Below, piece by piece: positions 51,867 through 62,375 of a stretch of 64,000 nucleotides of DNA. Within the stretch, counting starts at the first letter, position 1, and every line of letters begins with the position of its first letter. The position numbers were made by a program, and so were the translations under genes. Source of the DNA: Pyropia yezoensis. Taxonomy: Eukaryota; Rhodophyta; Bangiophyceae; Bangiales; Bangiaceae. Under the pieces are notes generated by a model. It was not told the origin of the DNA, did no database searches, and worked only from the letters and a program-made list of their open reading frames with translations. The stretch lies in contig CM020618.1 of assembly GCA_009829735.1 (NCBI GenBank), positions 37,424,894 through 37,488,893 on the forward strand, given 5' to 3'.

Positions 51867-53972
51867 ATGCGTCGCCGACGATGGCCCGGGCGGGGCTGTC
51901 GGCTGGCCATCCAGTGGCGGCTGGTGCCGCTGTTGGTGCTGGCGTGGGCTCTCGCTGCCACACCCTTGCACCCGCCGCGGCGTTGGCGTCCGCGGCCGGG
52001 AGGCGCGGTCTGTCGCCTTTCCCCGGTCGGGAGGGTGGACCCTGGAGCGGGCCCACGCCCTGTGGGAGGCGGCCTCGGTCGTGGTGGTGACAAGGAGGCG
52101 GCACGTGTGCCTGTTTCAGGCGGGCACCCGTCGGCAGGCTGCCGGGATCCTCAGCCACACTGGGAGCGCTGGCGGTGGAGGCCGCTGCTCGGGACTGCGG
52201 AAGCGCAGGCCCTGACCCCTTCCGCGGAGGACACGTTCAAGGAAGTCGACCTGTTCCGCGCTCCGTCTAACGACGAGGCGACTGGGATAGCTATTGACGG
52301 AGCCGGGGACTACTACGTGGCGGGCAAGTCCAAACCGCAGACGGGCACTGTCGGTGGGGGTATTGCGCAGGCATTCAGCTCTGGTGTGGTCGTCGGCTCT
52401 CGTATCAATGCGGGCAAGAATGACGTGTGGGTGGCAAAGATCTCTGCTGCCGGGGATGTGGTATGGCTCCGCTCCTATGGCACGTCGGCGGACGACATCC
52501 CTAGGGGCATTGCCGTTGACGGTGCCGGCTCGGTGTACGTGGGCGGCCACACGCGCGGCGACCTGTCGACAACGGGGGGGCGGAACAAAGGGCAATTGGA
52601 CTACTTTCTGTCCCGCCTGTCTACACAGACGGGAGCTCTGGTGTGGACGGTGCAGAACGGAACTATTGGCCGTGACGCTCTGACGGGGCTGGCGTCGGCT
52701 AACGGGGCCATCTACGCCACAGGCCAAGTGGGCGCCAAGTTCATCACGACGCCATCGGACGGCAGCGACGTGGTTGTCGTCTCGTACTCCTCCACTGGTG
52801 CGCTCAATTGGGCAGTGCAAAGGGGTGTCGCCAAGTATTCGATTGGCTCCTCCATTGCCGTATCCCCGGCAGACGGTTCGCTCTACGTGGGCATCACCGC
52901 TTATCGTGCGGTGCCGGGTGACCAAGAAACCAGCGACTTTGCGGTCATGCGGGTGGCAGGCGCTTCGGGTGAGGTGCTGTGGACAACCCAGACTACCTCC
53001 TTCTCCCAAGTGTTTGTACAGTCGATAGTGGTGGACTCGGTTGGGTCAGCGTACGTTGCAGCAGCAGATTGGAAGCACGTCTACCAGAACTTCAACTTCT
53101 TCCTGCGCAAGTACTCGGCCACGGGAGACGAGCTGTGGCTGCGAGACATTACCACGGAGGGGTCCCATGCCGACTATCCGACTGTGGTGCTCTTATCCGA
53201 GAATGAGAAGGAGGTCTATGTGACAGGCTACACGTCGGGCACCCTGAAGGGCTCTGTGAGCAACGGCGGGGTTGTCAGTACCGGGCAGGAGGAGCCGCTG
53301 GGCCAGTTCACATCTGTGCTCATTCGCTGCTCGGCTGCGAATGGTGTCCCCAATGTACTGTTTCAAACTCTTGCCACGAGCAGCGACGAGTGGATTCAGA
53401 TCCGTGCCGCCGTGGCCGACGGAGAAGACAATATTGTTGCGGCCGGGTACCGTACAGTCGAGGGGTCAACCGTGAACGCGATGCTGGGGACGTTCAAGTT
53501 TCGTCCTTCAGATGCGGTGGTGGGTGGCGAAGGTGTTGGCAATAGTGGTACCGGCAACGGCGGTGGTGGATCCTCTCCAGAAGGCGGCAGCGGCGAAGGT
53601 GGAGGTGCTGAAGGCGGCGGTACGAGTGAGGAGGGCGGGGGCCTTCCCATTAGCATCGTGGCAGGTGCCGCGGGCGGCGGCCTTGCGCTGGTTGTTGTCG
53701 TCCTCGTGGGTGTGGCCTACACGCTGCGCACCCAGTCGCGCAAGCGGTTGGCAAGGCGAGAATCGTTTGCTGCTGCTGCGTCGGAGAGGTTGTACGGGCT
53801 GTCTGTACCAGCGGGCTCGCGGGCTCCTGGCGCGCCGCCATCTTCACGGCCCCCTCTGGGGGGGGGGGCTCTGTCGGCCGCCCGGCTGCCGCCTAACCGG
53901 CCGGCGTCGCCGCCTGTTGCGGTGGGGACGTTGCCACGTAACCCTTTTGCGGGTCAAGGAGGGCCGGCTTGA
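51867..53972 (+). CDS. Type I membrane protein with SBBP-type beta-propeller ectodomain
   Basis: 701 residues from ATG 51867. A signal peptide follows a basic start (MRRRRW, then LVPLLVLAWALA). The extracellular part (~120-555) is a run of propeller blades of the SBBP type, each with a GIAIDGAGDYYVAG, GIAVDGAGSVYVGG or SIVVDSVGSAYVAA strand pair and a DxWVAKISAAGDVVW-type strand. About seven units can be counted. A Gly/Ser-rich stalk (~550-590) leads to one membrane segment at ~594-618 (IVAGAAGGGLALVVVVLVGVAY), a basic stop-transfer (RKRLARR) and a Pro-rich tail. Such propellers often bind ligands or other surface proteins; a receptor or adhesion role is inferred. The frame is open to 51504, but the signal peptide supports ATG 51867. 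Confidence 0.75.
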   Translation: MRRRRWPGRGCRLAIQWRLVPLLVLAWALAATPLHPPRRWRPRPGGAVCRLSPVGRVDPGAGPRPVGGGLGRGGDKEAARVPVSGGHPSAGCRDPQPHWERWRWRPLLGTAEAQALTPSAEDTFKEVDLFRAPSNDEATGIAIDGAGDYYVAGKSKPQTGTVGGGIAQAFSSGVVVGSRINAGKNDVWVAKISAAGDVVWLRSYGTSADDIPRGIAVDGAGSVYVGGHTRGDLSTTGGRNKGQLDYFLSRLSTQTGALVWTVQNGTIGRDALTGLASANGAIYATGQVGAKFITTPSDGSDVVVVSYSSTGALNWAVQRGVAKYSIGSSIAVSPADGSLYVGITAYRAVPGDQETSDFAVMRVAGASGEVLWTTQTTSFSQVFVQSIVVDSVGSAYVAAADWKHVYQNFNFFLRKYSATGDELWLRDITTEGSHADYPTVVLLSENEKEVYVTGYTSGTLKGSVSNGGVVSTGQEEPLGQFTSVLIRCSAANGVPNVLFQTLATSSDEWIQIRAAVADGEDNIVAAGYRTVEGSTVNAMLGTFKFRPSDAVVGGEGVGNSGTGNGGGGSSPEGGSGEGGGAEGGGTSEEGGGLPISIVAGAAGGGLALVVVVLVGVAYTLRTQSRKRLARRESFAAAASERLYGLSVPAGSRAPGAPPSSRPPLGGGALSAARLPPNRPASPPVAVGTLPRNPFAGQGGPA

Positions 53973-54491
53973 GTGGGGGTCACTCACCGCCCATGGTGAT
54001 TGTCCTGAATGCCGTGTTCAACGACGCTCCACTCCTGGCCCATCCCTGCTCTGCGTGTCGTCGGTTTATGACACGAAAGCTGGCTGTCGGAGCTGCGCAT
54101 ATGGGAGACGTCAGCCGATTGTCGTCGCTAGGTGGATGCCGGCATTCCGTTTCAGATCTTTGGCAGACGCCCCCCTGGCGATCTCCCACTGCCTTATTAC
54201 GCAAAACAACCGGCCCCTCTCGAGCACCTCACCGAGCATGCACTAAACAGGACGGGTTATCAGTTTCTCCTGTGTGCACAACGGGAGCGCGCGTATGTAT
54301 TCACGCTGGTGCAATGGCTCGCACGATACGAGCAAAGTAAGGCGTAACCAAACGGGAACCGTATCCTGCCGCGCACACAGCAGAGCACGCGAGACGAACG
54401 TCACAAAAGGAACCGCGGGCAAGCCTCAACAGCGAGCTTGGCCGACAGCGAGCAGAACTGCGCCGACATGGCTCGCATCAAACACGGGCCC
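53973..54491. other. Intergenic, convergent 3' ends
   Basis: 0.5 kb between the beta-propeller gene (+) and the C2-domain gene (-). I see only 3'-flank-like sequence of moderate GC. Confidence 0.5.
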
Positions 54492-56390
54492 TTATATGAT
54501 ACCGAAGTCCTTGATCTCCTGCTTGGCGGTGGTCACTTGGGGTCCTTGAAAGTCTACAGCTTCGACGTCCATGTCCGGGAAGTTGCGTGCGAACACCTGC
54601 CGCAATAGAGGAAGGTGCTCCTTCTTGGGCGCATACGTACCGCTGCCATTGTCCAGCACCAACGTCGGAGACCGCGGCGGCGGGCCAGCAATCCCCGTCA
54701 CCACAGCCCGCGCCGGAGCCTCCTGCGCCTCCCGCACGTGAGTGCGAATGTGGAACTCGCCTGAGTAGACCACCTCTTCTGCAGCATTGCTGTGTACAGC
54801 GTGCTTGCTCCGAGCATCGTCAAAGAAGCTGGCGCCCGTCTCGGAAAAGCGCAACCGTGCGCTCCCTGCTCGGTCACCTGCCAGGAGCACGTAGGTGAAG
54901 AAGCGGCTCTTCCCGCCACGGACGCCATTGTGAACGAGCGCGAAGAACTCCGCCGCCGTCGCAATCGCGCCAGTCAGACCTGCCAGGGCCCGCCGCACGG
55001 TGGACACCACTCCGTCGTCAAGCGCGAGGCCGCCGCCACAAAGCCGTGCATGTTGTGCCTTGATCAGCCCTCGGGCTACAAACGCCTGCGGGCCGGAAGA
55101 AAAAATCTGCTGTGCGGCCGGGTAAGACCGGTTCCACGGGCTGCGGATGGTTCCAAAAACTGACCGCACAGAGTGCAATTGAAGAGTGTAGGTGGGGAAG
55201 CTGGAAGCCGCCTTGGTCAGCAGCGACGCATGGTAGATCTGGAAAGGGATGTTGATAGGCAGGCTTGGAATATCCCTATGGGGGCCGCCGCGGCGGCGGG
55301 CGAGGCGTTCATCAGGTACCACCGCAATGGCAATCTCTCCGCACCGCTCAGGGGCGAGAGAGTACCATTCCGCCGTGTATCCAGCCGAAATGAGCTGAGC
55401 ACTCAGCAGTGGGGTGTCGGCGTGGTGAACAGATGGCGTCTCGGCAAACAGATGCGTCTCGTATCGATTCACGCCATCGGTGTGTTGCGAGGAGCGGGAG
55501 GGCACGCCAAGCACCCGGACATCTGACACCACGGAGCGGGACGTCGAGGCGGCTGCGGCATCGCCCACCTGGTTGGCGGCCAGCGCGAGCAGCGAGTCTC
55601 GCATTTTGCCCAGGCCCATCCCCGACAGCGACGATGACAGCGCCCTCCGTGACGATTTCCTTGGTGACAGCCCGCCAGGGGGCGACTGGTTCGATGCCGA
55701 CCGACGAGGGGTAGACGAAGGGGCCAGCACTTGACCAGGTGCCGATGGCGCCGGAGGGTAGGAGTAGCCAGACTGCAAGGTAGGACCAGCGGGAGCCCAT
55801 CCCGGAGCGTTCGGTGGCGGCGGAATGTGCGGCGGAGGCAAGGGCCGCCCGTATCCGTCCACTTCAAGTGACACAGGAGGAGGCGGGTACAAATTCGCAC
55901 CGTGGTGTGCTGGACCAGCCATCGGATGCCCATGACCGACTGCCGAGACCCCAGGCGGGGGGGCCGGGTACCCTCCCCAGGAAGGGTTCCCATGCCCCCC
56001 CACCCCCACCCCCCCTGATAGACCGTAGCCCGCCCAGCCGGCGCTCCCGCCCTCCGCCACCGCTTGCGGTGGCTCATGCGCCAGGTGCATGAGCTTGGAA
56101 ACCGGAATTGCCACTTCTCCCAGCAGCTCGTCCCGCTTGCCAATGTCCTCGTCGTAGACTTGCACATGCAGGGTATCGACATCCCCGCTGGTCAAAGTGA
56201 AGCTGAAGTCATGGTTCCACAGCGGACATCGAGTGTTGGAGGCCACGCGAGTGCGTTGCTTCTGACCGCCTTCGGCAAGCCACACCTCTGCGTATGGGTC
56301 CGCCTCGCCGGTGGTCCAGTCAGAACGACGAAGGTGGCGGGCACGGAGCAGGCGGATGCGCAACGGATATTGCACCGGCTGCGCAGCCAT
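54492..56390 (-). CDS. C2-domain protein with unknown C-terminal domain
   Basis: 632 residues, one exon. Residues ~7-110 form one C2 domain (LRIRLLRARHLRRSDWTTGEADPYAEVWL, TRVASNTRCPLWNHDFSFTL, LHVQVYDEDIGKRDELLGEVAIPV), with Asp residues placed as in Ca2+-binding C2 domains, so Ca2+-dependent binding to membrane lipid is likely. A Pro/Gly/Tyr-rich middle (~115-260) follows. The C-terminal half (~290-632) looks folded (INIPFQIYHASLLTKAASSFPTYTLQLHSV; FFALVHNGVRGGKSRFFTYVLLAGDRAG; EEVVYSGEFHIRTHVR) but has no vWA metal site and no domain that I recognise. A copine is therefore not supported. ATG 56390 starts MAAQPVQYPLRIRLL at the C2 strand; the upstream open part (56504) looks non-coding. Confidence 0.75.
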   Translation of the reverse strand: MAAQPVQYPLRIRLLRARHLRRSDWTTGEADPYAEVWLAEGGQKQRTRVASNTRCPLWNHDFSFTLTSGDVDTLHVQVYDEDIGKRDELLGEVAIPVSKLMHLAHEPPQAVAEGGSAGWAGYGLSGGVGVGGHGNPSWGGYPAPPPGVSAVGHGHPMAGPAHHGANLYPPPPVSLEVDGYGRPLPPPHIPPPPNAPGWAPAGPTLQSGYSYPPAPSAPGQVLAPSSTPRRSASNQSPPGGLSPRKSSRRALSSSLSGMGLGKMRDSLLALAANQVGDAAAASTSRSVVSDVRVLGVPSRSSQHTDGVNRYETHLFAETPSVHHADTPLLSAQLISAGYTAEWYSLAPERCGEIAIAVVPDERLARRRGGPHRDIPSLPINIPFQIYHASLLTKAASSFPTYTLQLHSVRSVFGTIRSPWNRSYPAAQQIFSSGPQAFVARGLIKAQHARLCGGGLALDDGVVSTVRRALAGLTGAIATAAEFFALVHNGVRGGKSRFFTYVLLAGDRAGSARLRFSETGASFFDDARSKHAVHSNAAEEVVYSGEFHIRTHVREAQEAPARAVVTGIAGPPPRSPTLVLDNGSGTYAPKKEHLPLLRQVFARNFPDMDVEAVDFQGPQVTTAKQEIKDFGII

Positions 56391-56745
56391 GCCGCAGGGG
56401 ATTACAGGTTTGCAACAGCAGTTAAAGACAGCTCGGAGTCGAGGGGCAGGGCGAGAGCTCGGCCCACGCAGGGCCGTCACAGACCAAGGGCAAACAGCTT
56501 GCACAGATAGAGCTAGTTCGGTGGACCGTCAAAGGGGCGACAAACGCCGGGAGACTCTGCTCTCTTGTGCCCCACGACGGCGCTCGAGGTAAGACGTGAC
56601 GGGGCGAGCTTTGAGCGCAGGCCCACGGTCAAAGGTCGCTTCCTGCTTAGTCGACCGAGAACATATGTATCCAGAATATCCTACACTTGAGGTTCAGGCG
56701 AGGGCCGCAGCCGCGCCAGCCAGTGACGACGACGAAGACAGGTGC

Positions 56746-56776
56746 ACTGTACAGTACATTGGTGTGTACTGTACAC
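56746..56776. promoter_or_regulatory. Pair of GTAC palindromes
   Basis: ACTGTACAGT (56746-56755) and GTGTACTGTACAC (56764-56776) together form an inverted repeat (TGTACAGTACA and TGTACTGTACA). They lie about 0.36 kb upstream of the C2 gene start. They match the sites near 28512, 30701, 33398 and 33616. Confidence 0.35.
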
Positions 56777-57162
56777 CGATGTATGAAACCTCATGTCGGG
56801 CAATTGAATTATGCGTGGTTTCAGCTCAACTTACAGTACGCGGACAGTGGCGTCATCACCTCAGTCTAAAGCTTTAGGGCGCCGTCTGGAAGACTCTACC
56901 TCGTCACCTCGGCGGTTCTGGCATTCACCCATTCTTTCTGCCATTGATTGCGCGCCCAGCCGTGGCGACTCCACAGGCGCACACGCGTCAGGGAGATGGG
57001 TGAGGAGGGCTTGCGCCTGAGGCGTCGGCAGTCAGCCCCTTCGACTGCCCCAGATGCCGTTGCAATACATGAATCATGCCACCGCGCGTGTTTACAATCC
57101 CTACACCGGGGCTGCTGCTGCTTGCCGCAGCAGTACGACTATTTCTTTTCGCCTCAACATCC

Positions 57163-57708
57163 TTAGAAAGAGCTGGTCGCGGCGGCTGCGCACCGCACCG
57201 CGACCAGTCTGGCAGATTGCGCCAGAGCAGTCCATATCGCGGGTAGGCCAGCCAACGTGTACGGACAGAGCAGTCCCGTCCTGGTGCTGACGTATGAACC
57301 GCGCGGGCACTTTCGAGCAAGCACCATCAGCCAGTTATGTGACCGCCTGGCTTGTCGAACACCCACCCATTCGCCCAGATTCGCATCTTCGGGGGGGCGA
57401 GTGGCCAGAGTAGCGGTCTCCCAGTGGCAGTTAACCTCCAATTCCCTGGAAGCAGCAGGTGATGCAGCCCGTGATAGTCGCGCCGATGCACCCGCCAACG
57501 CACATGTCCGCAGCGTCGTAAGTGGCCTGGTCTTGGAGCATCGGGTCGCGTGTAAACCCGCCGCCTCCACTGGAGTCAGACCGTGAAAACGTGGACTGTA
57601 GAGTGGGAGTACCCGGGCAGGCATCAAGCAGACAGCGGAGGGAAGGGTGGGTGAGGAGATGAGTATGGGGGCACATAACAACCACCAGGTGAGGTTTCGC
57701 AGGCGCAT
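57163..57708 (-). CDS. Doubtful secreted protein
   Basis: A 181-codon frame from ATG 57708 with a good signal-peptide pattern (MRLRNLTWWLLCAPILISS, then PSAVCL). The rest has no domain that I recognise. In the next - strand frame, the same DNA codes a short Cys-rich end, ADMCVGGCIGATITGCITCCF, stopping at 57431, so a spliced product joining the signal peptide to the Cys-rich tail is possible. Both readings are weak. Confidence 0.25.
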   Translation of the reverse strand: MRLRNLTWWLLCAPILISSPTLPSAVCLMPARVLPLYSPRFHGLTPVEAAGLHATRCSKTRPLTTLRTCALAGASARLSRAASPAASRELEVNCHWETATLATRPPEDANLGEWVGVRQARRSHNWLMVLARKCPRGSYVSTRTGLLCPYTLAGLPAIWTALAQSARLVAVRCAAAATSSF

Positions 57709-57821
57709 GTCGCGGGTTTACAACAGGAGCGGACACAAATGACAGATGGGGGTGGCCAAGGCAGAGACATGGACGAAAACGTCAATGTCAGCCGCGGTTC
57801 GCAATCGAAAGCCGCCTACAT

Positions 57822-58265
57822 TCACGCTCGCGCATCAGTCATAACGCTCTCGGCCAGAGGCCAGCGCTCGGGGGGAAACAGCGCGCAACAAAGGCCAACA
57901 ATAGCGTGACAGGTACAGGAGGGGTCAATGCGGAGGAGACAGCCGCACGTACCCCCATGTGGTAGTCCAGTCAAAACGCACGGGCGCGCGCCAACGACTT
58001 CCTTGACGCCACAGCAAACAGAGTGAGTGGATGATGGGTAGGAAACCAAACGGAGGCGAAGAGGGCAGCGGCCACTGTCTAGAATGACAGCTCCGGCAAC
58101 GGCGCCACCAGTCGAAGCGCACGGTCGCACAGTTAACGGCTCGCTGACGCCACAGCAAACAGGCTGAGTGGTTGGTAGGTAGGAACCCAAACGAAGGCGA
58201 AAAGGGGAGCGGCCGCCGTTATGAGAGGCCGTCCCAGCAACGCTGCCACCTCCATCCACACACAA
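57822..58265 (-). CDS. Doubtful 147-residue protein with in-frame 47-residue repeats
   Basis: An open frame built on a 141-bp tandem duplication, exactly 47 codons, so the repeat stays in frame: SPFRLRLGSYLPTTQPVCCGV and CPLRLRLVSYPSSTHSVCCGV in the two copies, each followed by a VRPC or ARPC motif. Conserved CCGV and RPC and the lack of frameshifts hint at coding. No signal peptide and no known domain are seen. It may be a fragment of a larger gene or chance. Confidence 0.3.
   Translation of the reverse strand: MCVDGGGSVAGTASHNGGRSPFRLRLGSYLPTTQPVCCGVSEPLTVRPCASTGGAVAGAVILDSGRCPLRLRLVSYPSSTHSVCCGVKEVVGARPCVLTGLPHGGTCGCLLRIDPSCTCHAIVGLCCALFPPERWPLAESVMTDARA
57968..58249. repeat. 141-bp tandem duplication, two diverged copies
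   Basis: Copy 1 at 57968-58108 and copy 2 at 58109-58249, recognisable by gacgccacagcaaacag at 58005 and 58146. The copies differ at many positions but the period is preserved, and weak similarity extends beyond copy 2. Confidence 0.8.
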
Positions 58266-58737
58266 GGAGTGCCCACAGAGGCTGGCTTACGCGGTTCACC
58301 CCTGCTTTTAGACTAGCTTGATAGACGACAACGACAGCCTTTCCCGCCAGCGATGCAACGCCGGCTGACAAGCTGTGGCCATGGCAAGGCACATATCTCG
58401 TCAGCCAGACAGAGTTATGCATTTACTTTAATTTGCGAAATCCCGTGTCAATGAGGTGTCGATACGTCGAAGAGTGGCGAGACAGCCCGGCAGCAGCAAC
58501 AGCAGGAGCCTGCCCCTCCGTGATGCAGAGCTAAGTGGGTACGTACGCATCCTCCCGCAGACGTCCACCTCCCCGCAGACGTCCACCCCCCCGCTTGAAC
58601 TTAATCTCATGCAGACTACCGCGTGCTGAAAAGAACCAAGCACGGCTTCAGGTCGCGCAGACAACTGTACAGAGCGATTAAAACATGGGTCATACTACAC
58701 GGCCACACCGAAGCTACGCCAAACAAGGCATCTGCGG

Positions 58738-60437
58738 TCACGCCTCCGAAGGCATATTCACGTCCACGCTGACGTACGGGAAAAACTCCTTGTCCGACAT
58801 GATACCCGGCACCATGACGCCATCGTCGCCGCCCCCCCCACCACGGCCCCCCGCAAGATGCGCATACATCTCACCCAGTTGCTTCCTCACCCGAGAGACG
58901 CCCTTGGAGCCCGCGGGAAACACCGCCGTGACGTCAAAGTCAACCGGCAGTCCGTACCGCAGCACGCTCTCAACGTACACCCGCAGCGCCTTGAGGTGCA
59001 CAGCTACCATGAAGCTCTCAGCGTACGCCGTAGAGGTCCACGCCCCAAACGCTGCCGCTGACGAGGACGCCTCAGCAGCCACCCGGTTAGCCTCCTCCTC
59101 CGCGTCACCCGCAGCGGACTCGGTGAACTCATACTCCCGCACGGTATACCGCCGGTCACGGCAGCCCATCTTGAACGCCTCCACACCGGCACGAAAGAGG
59201 GTGACCGCGTACAGCGCGTGGTCCCCGTCTGTGATCACCGACACGGCCGACCGGGGGACAACGCCCATAAACTTGGACATGTCCGCGGCGGGAGCGTCAG
59301 CCGACGCTGGTGGCGGGATACAGAGGTTCTCGTACTCGCCGAGAAACTCTTCTGTGGAAAAGCGCGGCACGACCACAAAGACAGTCGTTAAGTGCTCTGA
59401 GGACGGGGCCATAACGTGCTCGCGCTTGACAATGCCAGCCAGGGAACGGGAAAGCAGGTTGCCGCCGGTGCGACGAGCAATGGCCGTTACTGCTTGCTTC
59501 GCCGCCGTGTAATCGGCCAGCCGCACCTTCAGCCCCGCTTCCAAGCGGGAAGCTGACTCGAGCAACGCGGCGCGTACCGCATCCAGTGTGTCCGAGGAAG
59601 TGAACTTTGCCTCGTCCCAGCGGAACGACCGCACGTAAGAAGCGGCCGTGACGCCCTCAATGAGCGGCGTGTAGGACTGCACCCATCGGTTCAATCCGAC
59701 CCACGACAACCAACGACCACAATGGCAGCAAGGACACACAGAGCCAGGAGGTGCCATGCGAGGAGCGAGACATGCGTCAGTGTGGCCGCCTCGGGCTGCA
59801 CCGAAAGGTATCGCGCAACAAACGCGGTCGCACACAAACGATAGCACCACGCGAGATGACGACGCGCAGCCCGGCGCCACCAGGTCGCCATCCCAGCGTT
59901 ACACCTGTCACCTCCCTGAACTGACGGCCAGCCGTGCCACACCACGGCTCGGCACACAACCTACGAGTACCACACAACCCCCCCCCGCAGTGAACACGCT
60001 ACCGTCCTCAAGCCGGCACCCTACCCGAGGCAGCACCATCCCCCCCCCCACCACCCCTCACCGCCCCTCCATACCGCCCCCCCACCGCCACCTGAAAACG
60101 AGCCCCTCTCCTGCCCTCCACCCATCCAGGCCACTTTCACTGCCCCACGTACCTCATCCTCTTGCAGCTCCCGAGCCTGCCGCAACAGCCGGTCCACCAC
60201 GCTGTCCACGGTCTTCTCGTCACGGGCGAGCGCGTCCGACGCGGCGATGAGGCTGTCGAGCGTGCCGACCCGCAGCGTCGGCAGGTGCACGCGGTGGACA
60301 GACGCCCACACCCCACCACCCGATGCGAGCGACTCTTTCAGCACCTCGTACGAGGAGGTGGCGGTGGCGCCCGTGGAGAGGGCGGGCGGCGGCCGCCGGT
60401 TGGGCGCCGCCACGAGCCAAACAACCGCCGGTGCCAT
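58738..60437 (-). CDS. V-type H+-ATPase subunit C (two exons)
   Basis: Exon 1 is 60437-60153 (95 codons, MAPAVVWLVAAPNRR to ELQEDE). The donor is GTACGT and the acceptor a CAG before SYTPLIEGVTAASYVRSF; intron 60152-59677, phase 0. Exon 2 is 59676-58738. The product is 407 residues, close to the usual ~380-390. Family landmarks: WLVAAPN near the start; SYVRSFRWDEAKF; LLSRSLAGIVKREHVM; SEHLTTVFVVVPRFSTEEFLGEYENL; DGDHALYAVTLFRAGVEAFKMGCRDRRYTVREYEF; KALRVYVESVLRYGLPVDF. Subunit C joins the V1 motor to the stator stalks and leaves when the pump is switched off by disassembly. It should act at vacuole, Golgi or endosome membranes. A Gly-rich insert (~375-380) is the only oddity. Codons and phase leave little doubt about the splice sites. 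Confidence 0.93.
59677..60152 (-). other. Intron of the V-ATPase subunit C gene
   Basis: 476 bp, GTACGT donor and TGCAG acceptor on the - strand, phase 0. No internal feature was seen apart from C-rich stretches. Confidence 0.88.
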
Positions 60438-61042
60438 TGGGCCCGCTGGTGTGGCGCCCCCGTCCGCGGCGGCAGTGGTAAAAAGAAAGACGACGGGGGG
60501 AGGGGCAGGGGCAAACGCGACGCAGAGGACCCGGCGCAGCGGGGGGGATGGCGGGGGGTGCCCTTGACCAGCCGCCGACAGCCGCGTCGGTGCCGATCGG
60601 TTGTGCGAGGGAAGGAGTGCCGCCCGCCCACCCGTCAGACCTCTGGACGTACATAGGTGCAAGGGAGGGGGGGGGCTTGGTTGGCCTCGCCTTTGGGGGG
60701 GGGGGGGGGGTTGGGAGCGGCAGGCCGCCTGGTGACAGCCGAGGAAGTGGAATTAGTAGTCCTACTTAAGACGCCTCACGGGACAAGTGCATGTGGGACT
60801 CGCGCCAGTCGAGGACACGTGTAAAGCTCCTCTGCCGGTGCAGTGATGAGTCTGTAGAGAGTTTTGGAGTCTGAATAATCTCAAGTGTTTTTGTGGGTTT
60901 TGGGGCAACGTGGCGCCACACGTACTGTAGGCCACGTAGTGCCAAGTGGCGTCAAGTCCTTTTGGGGACGGAAGAGCTGGACCGGTTGTACCAGGCATCC
61001 GACCACGCGGCGCCAAAAAACACGACAAGGTCGGCCGGCACC
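60438..61042. other. Intergenic, divergent promoter region
   Basis: 0.6 kb between V-ATPase C (-) and the ESCO-like gene (+). The part at 60840-60960 is lower in GC, and short repeats of the gtggcg/cacgta type occur at 60900-60950. No gene. Confidence 0.45.
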
Positions 61043-61466
61043 ATGATGGACCGGTCCCCCCCGCGCGCGTGGCGCGGGCCGACGGGCCGACGACGGTCTC
61101 TGCCACCCGCCCCCCCGCCCCGCTGCCGGCCGCCAGCCGGCCACCCCGCTGCGGCAGCGCCGTTGCCGCCGCCACGCTGCCGCGCGTCGCCGCCGCGGGC
61201 GCGTCCCGTGGGGGGGGGTGGACGCCCCCAACGCCCGCCGGCCGGGCGGGTCCCCGCATCCCCGTCGGCGGCCCGGCAGACCCGCCCCCCCTGCCCCCTC
61301 CCCTTCCCTGTCTGCCCCAGCCGCCGCCCCCGCTGGCGGTCCCTCGCCAACCCGCGGGGGTCATGGACGGTGGTGCCCCCCCCCCCCCCGCCCCCCGACG
61401 CTGCTGACCTACGGCCGACGGCGCCGCCGGCCGCCCCCCCCCCCGGCGGCGCCCGCACCGGCCGCC

Positions 61467-61497
<31 letters not shown>

Positions 61498-62342
61498 TGC
61501 CGGCCGCCGCCCCCCTGGTCGCCCACGCGCACGGCGGCGCTGCCGGTGCACCGCCGGGCGGGCCGGCCGCCGCCCCCCCCTCCCCCCCCCCCCGGCGGGG
61601 CTGCCGGCGGCGGCGGCCGTCGGTGGCCTCCCCATCCCCCCCCCCCCGCGGCGGCGGCGGCGGCGGCGCCCGCCGGCCGCCGCCCCCGCCGGCCGCCCCC
61701 CCCCCCCCGCCCGCCGCCGGCGCTGCCGCCGCCGCGGCGGCGGCGGCCCCCCCCCCCCGCCGCCGCCGAGCAGCTGCGGCTGGACGTTGGGCAGGCGGGC
61801 CTCGCGCCCGCCCCGTGCCGGGGGTGTGGCATGGTCTACACCCCCGCCCTCCCCGGGGACGCCGCCGCGCACGCGGCGTACCATGGGCCCCGGGGGGGCG
61901 CCCCGGGGGGGGGGAGGGGGAGGGGGGGCGCCCCGCCACCGGGGGGGGGGGGTGGGGGGGGGGGGATCGCAGCCGCAGCAGCAGCAGCCCCGTCACTGGC
62001 GCCGTGCACGGCGGCGGGGCGGGGGGGGGGGGGGGAGACGGCGTACCGGCGGCGGCGCCCCTGCTGCGCTTGTCCCCAACGGGCGTCACCCGCCTGGCCG
62101 CCGCCGCGTCGGTGGTGGTGCCGTCGACGACGGGGACGGCGGCAGCGTCGTCGGCGGCGGCGACGGCGACGGCGGCGGCGGCGGCGGGTGCGGCGGCGGC
62201 GGCGACGGCGGCTGGCGGGGAGGGGGGGGGCGGGTGTTTGTGCTCCGCGGGGGGCGCCTCCCCCGGGGGGTGCCACCGGTAGCCGCCGCCGTCGCCGCCG
62301 CGCGGGCGGCCGTTGGCGACGACCCGTGGGGGGGGGGGCGGC

Positions 62343-62375
<33 letters not shown>

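Larger units (their letters stand above)
56391..58737. other. Intergenic upstream of the C2 gene
   Basis: 2.3 kb of moderate GC. It holds two GTAC palindromes (ACTGTACAGT at 56746-56755; GTGTACTGTACAC at 56764-56776), a 141-bp tandem duplication and two doubtful small genes, listed separately. I see nothing else. Confidence 0.45.

Noticed and set aside
51302-52093. - strand 263-codon open frame
   Set aside because: It is the antisense of the beta-propeller leader region, Pro/Arg-rich without a domain.
54492-56390. Copine
   Set aside because: There is only one C2 domain, and the C-terminal half has no vWA metal-site motif.
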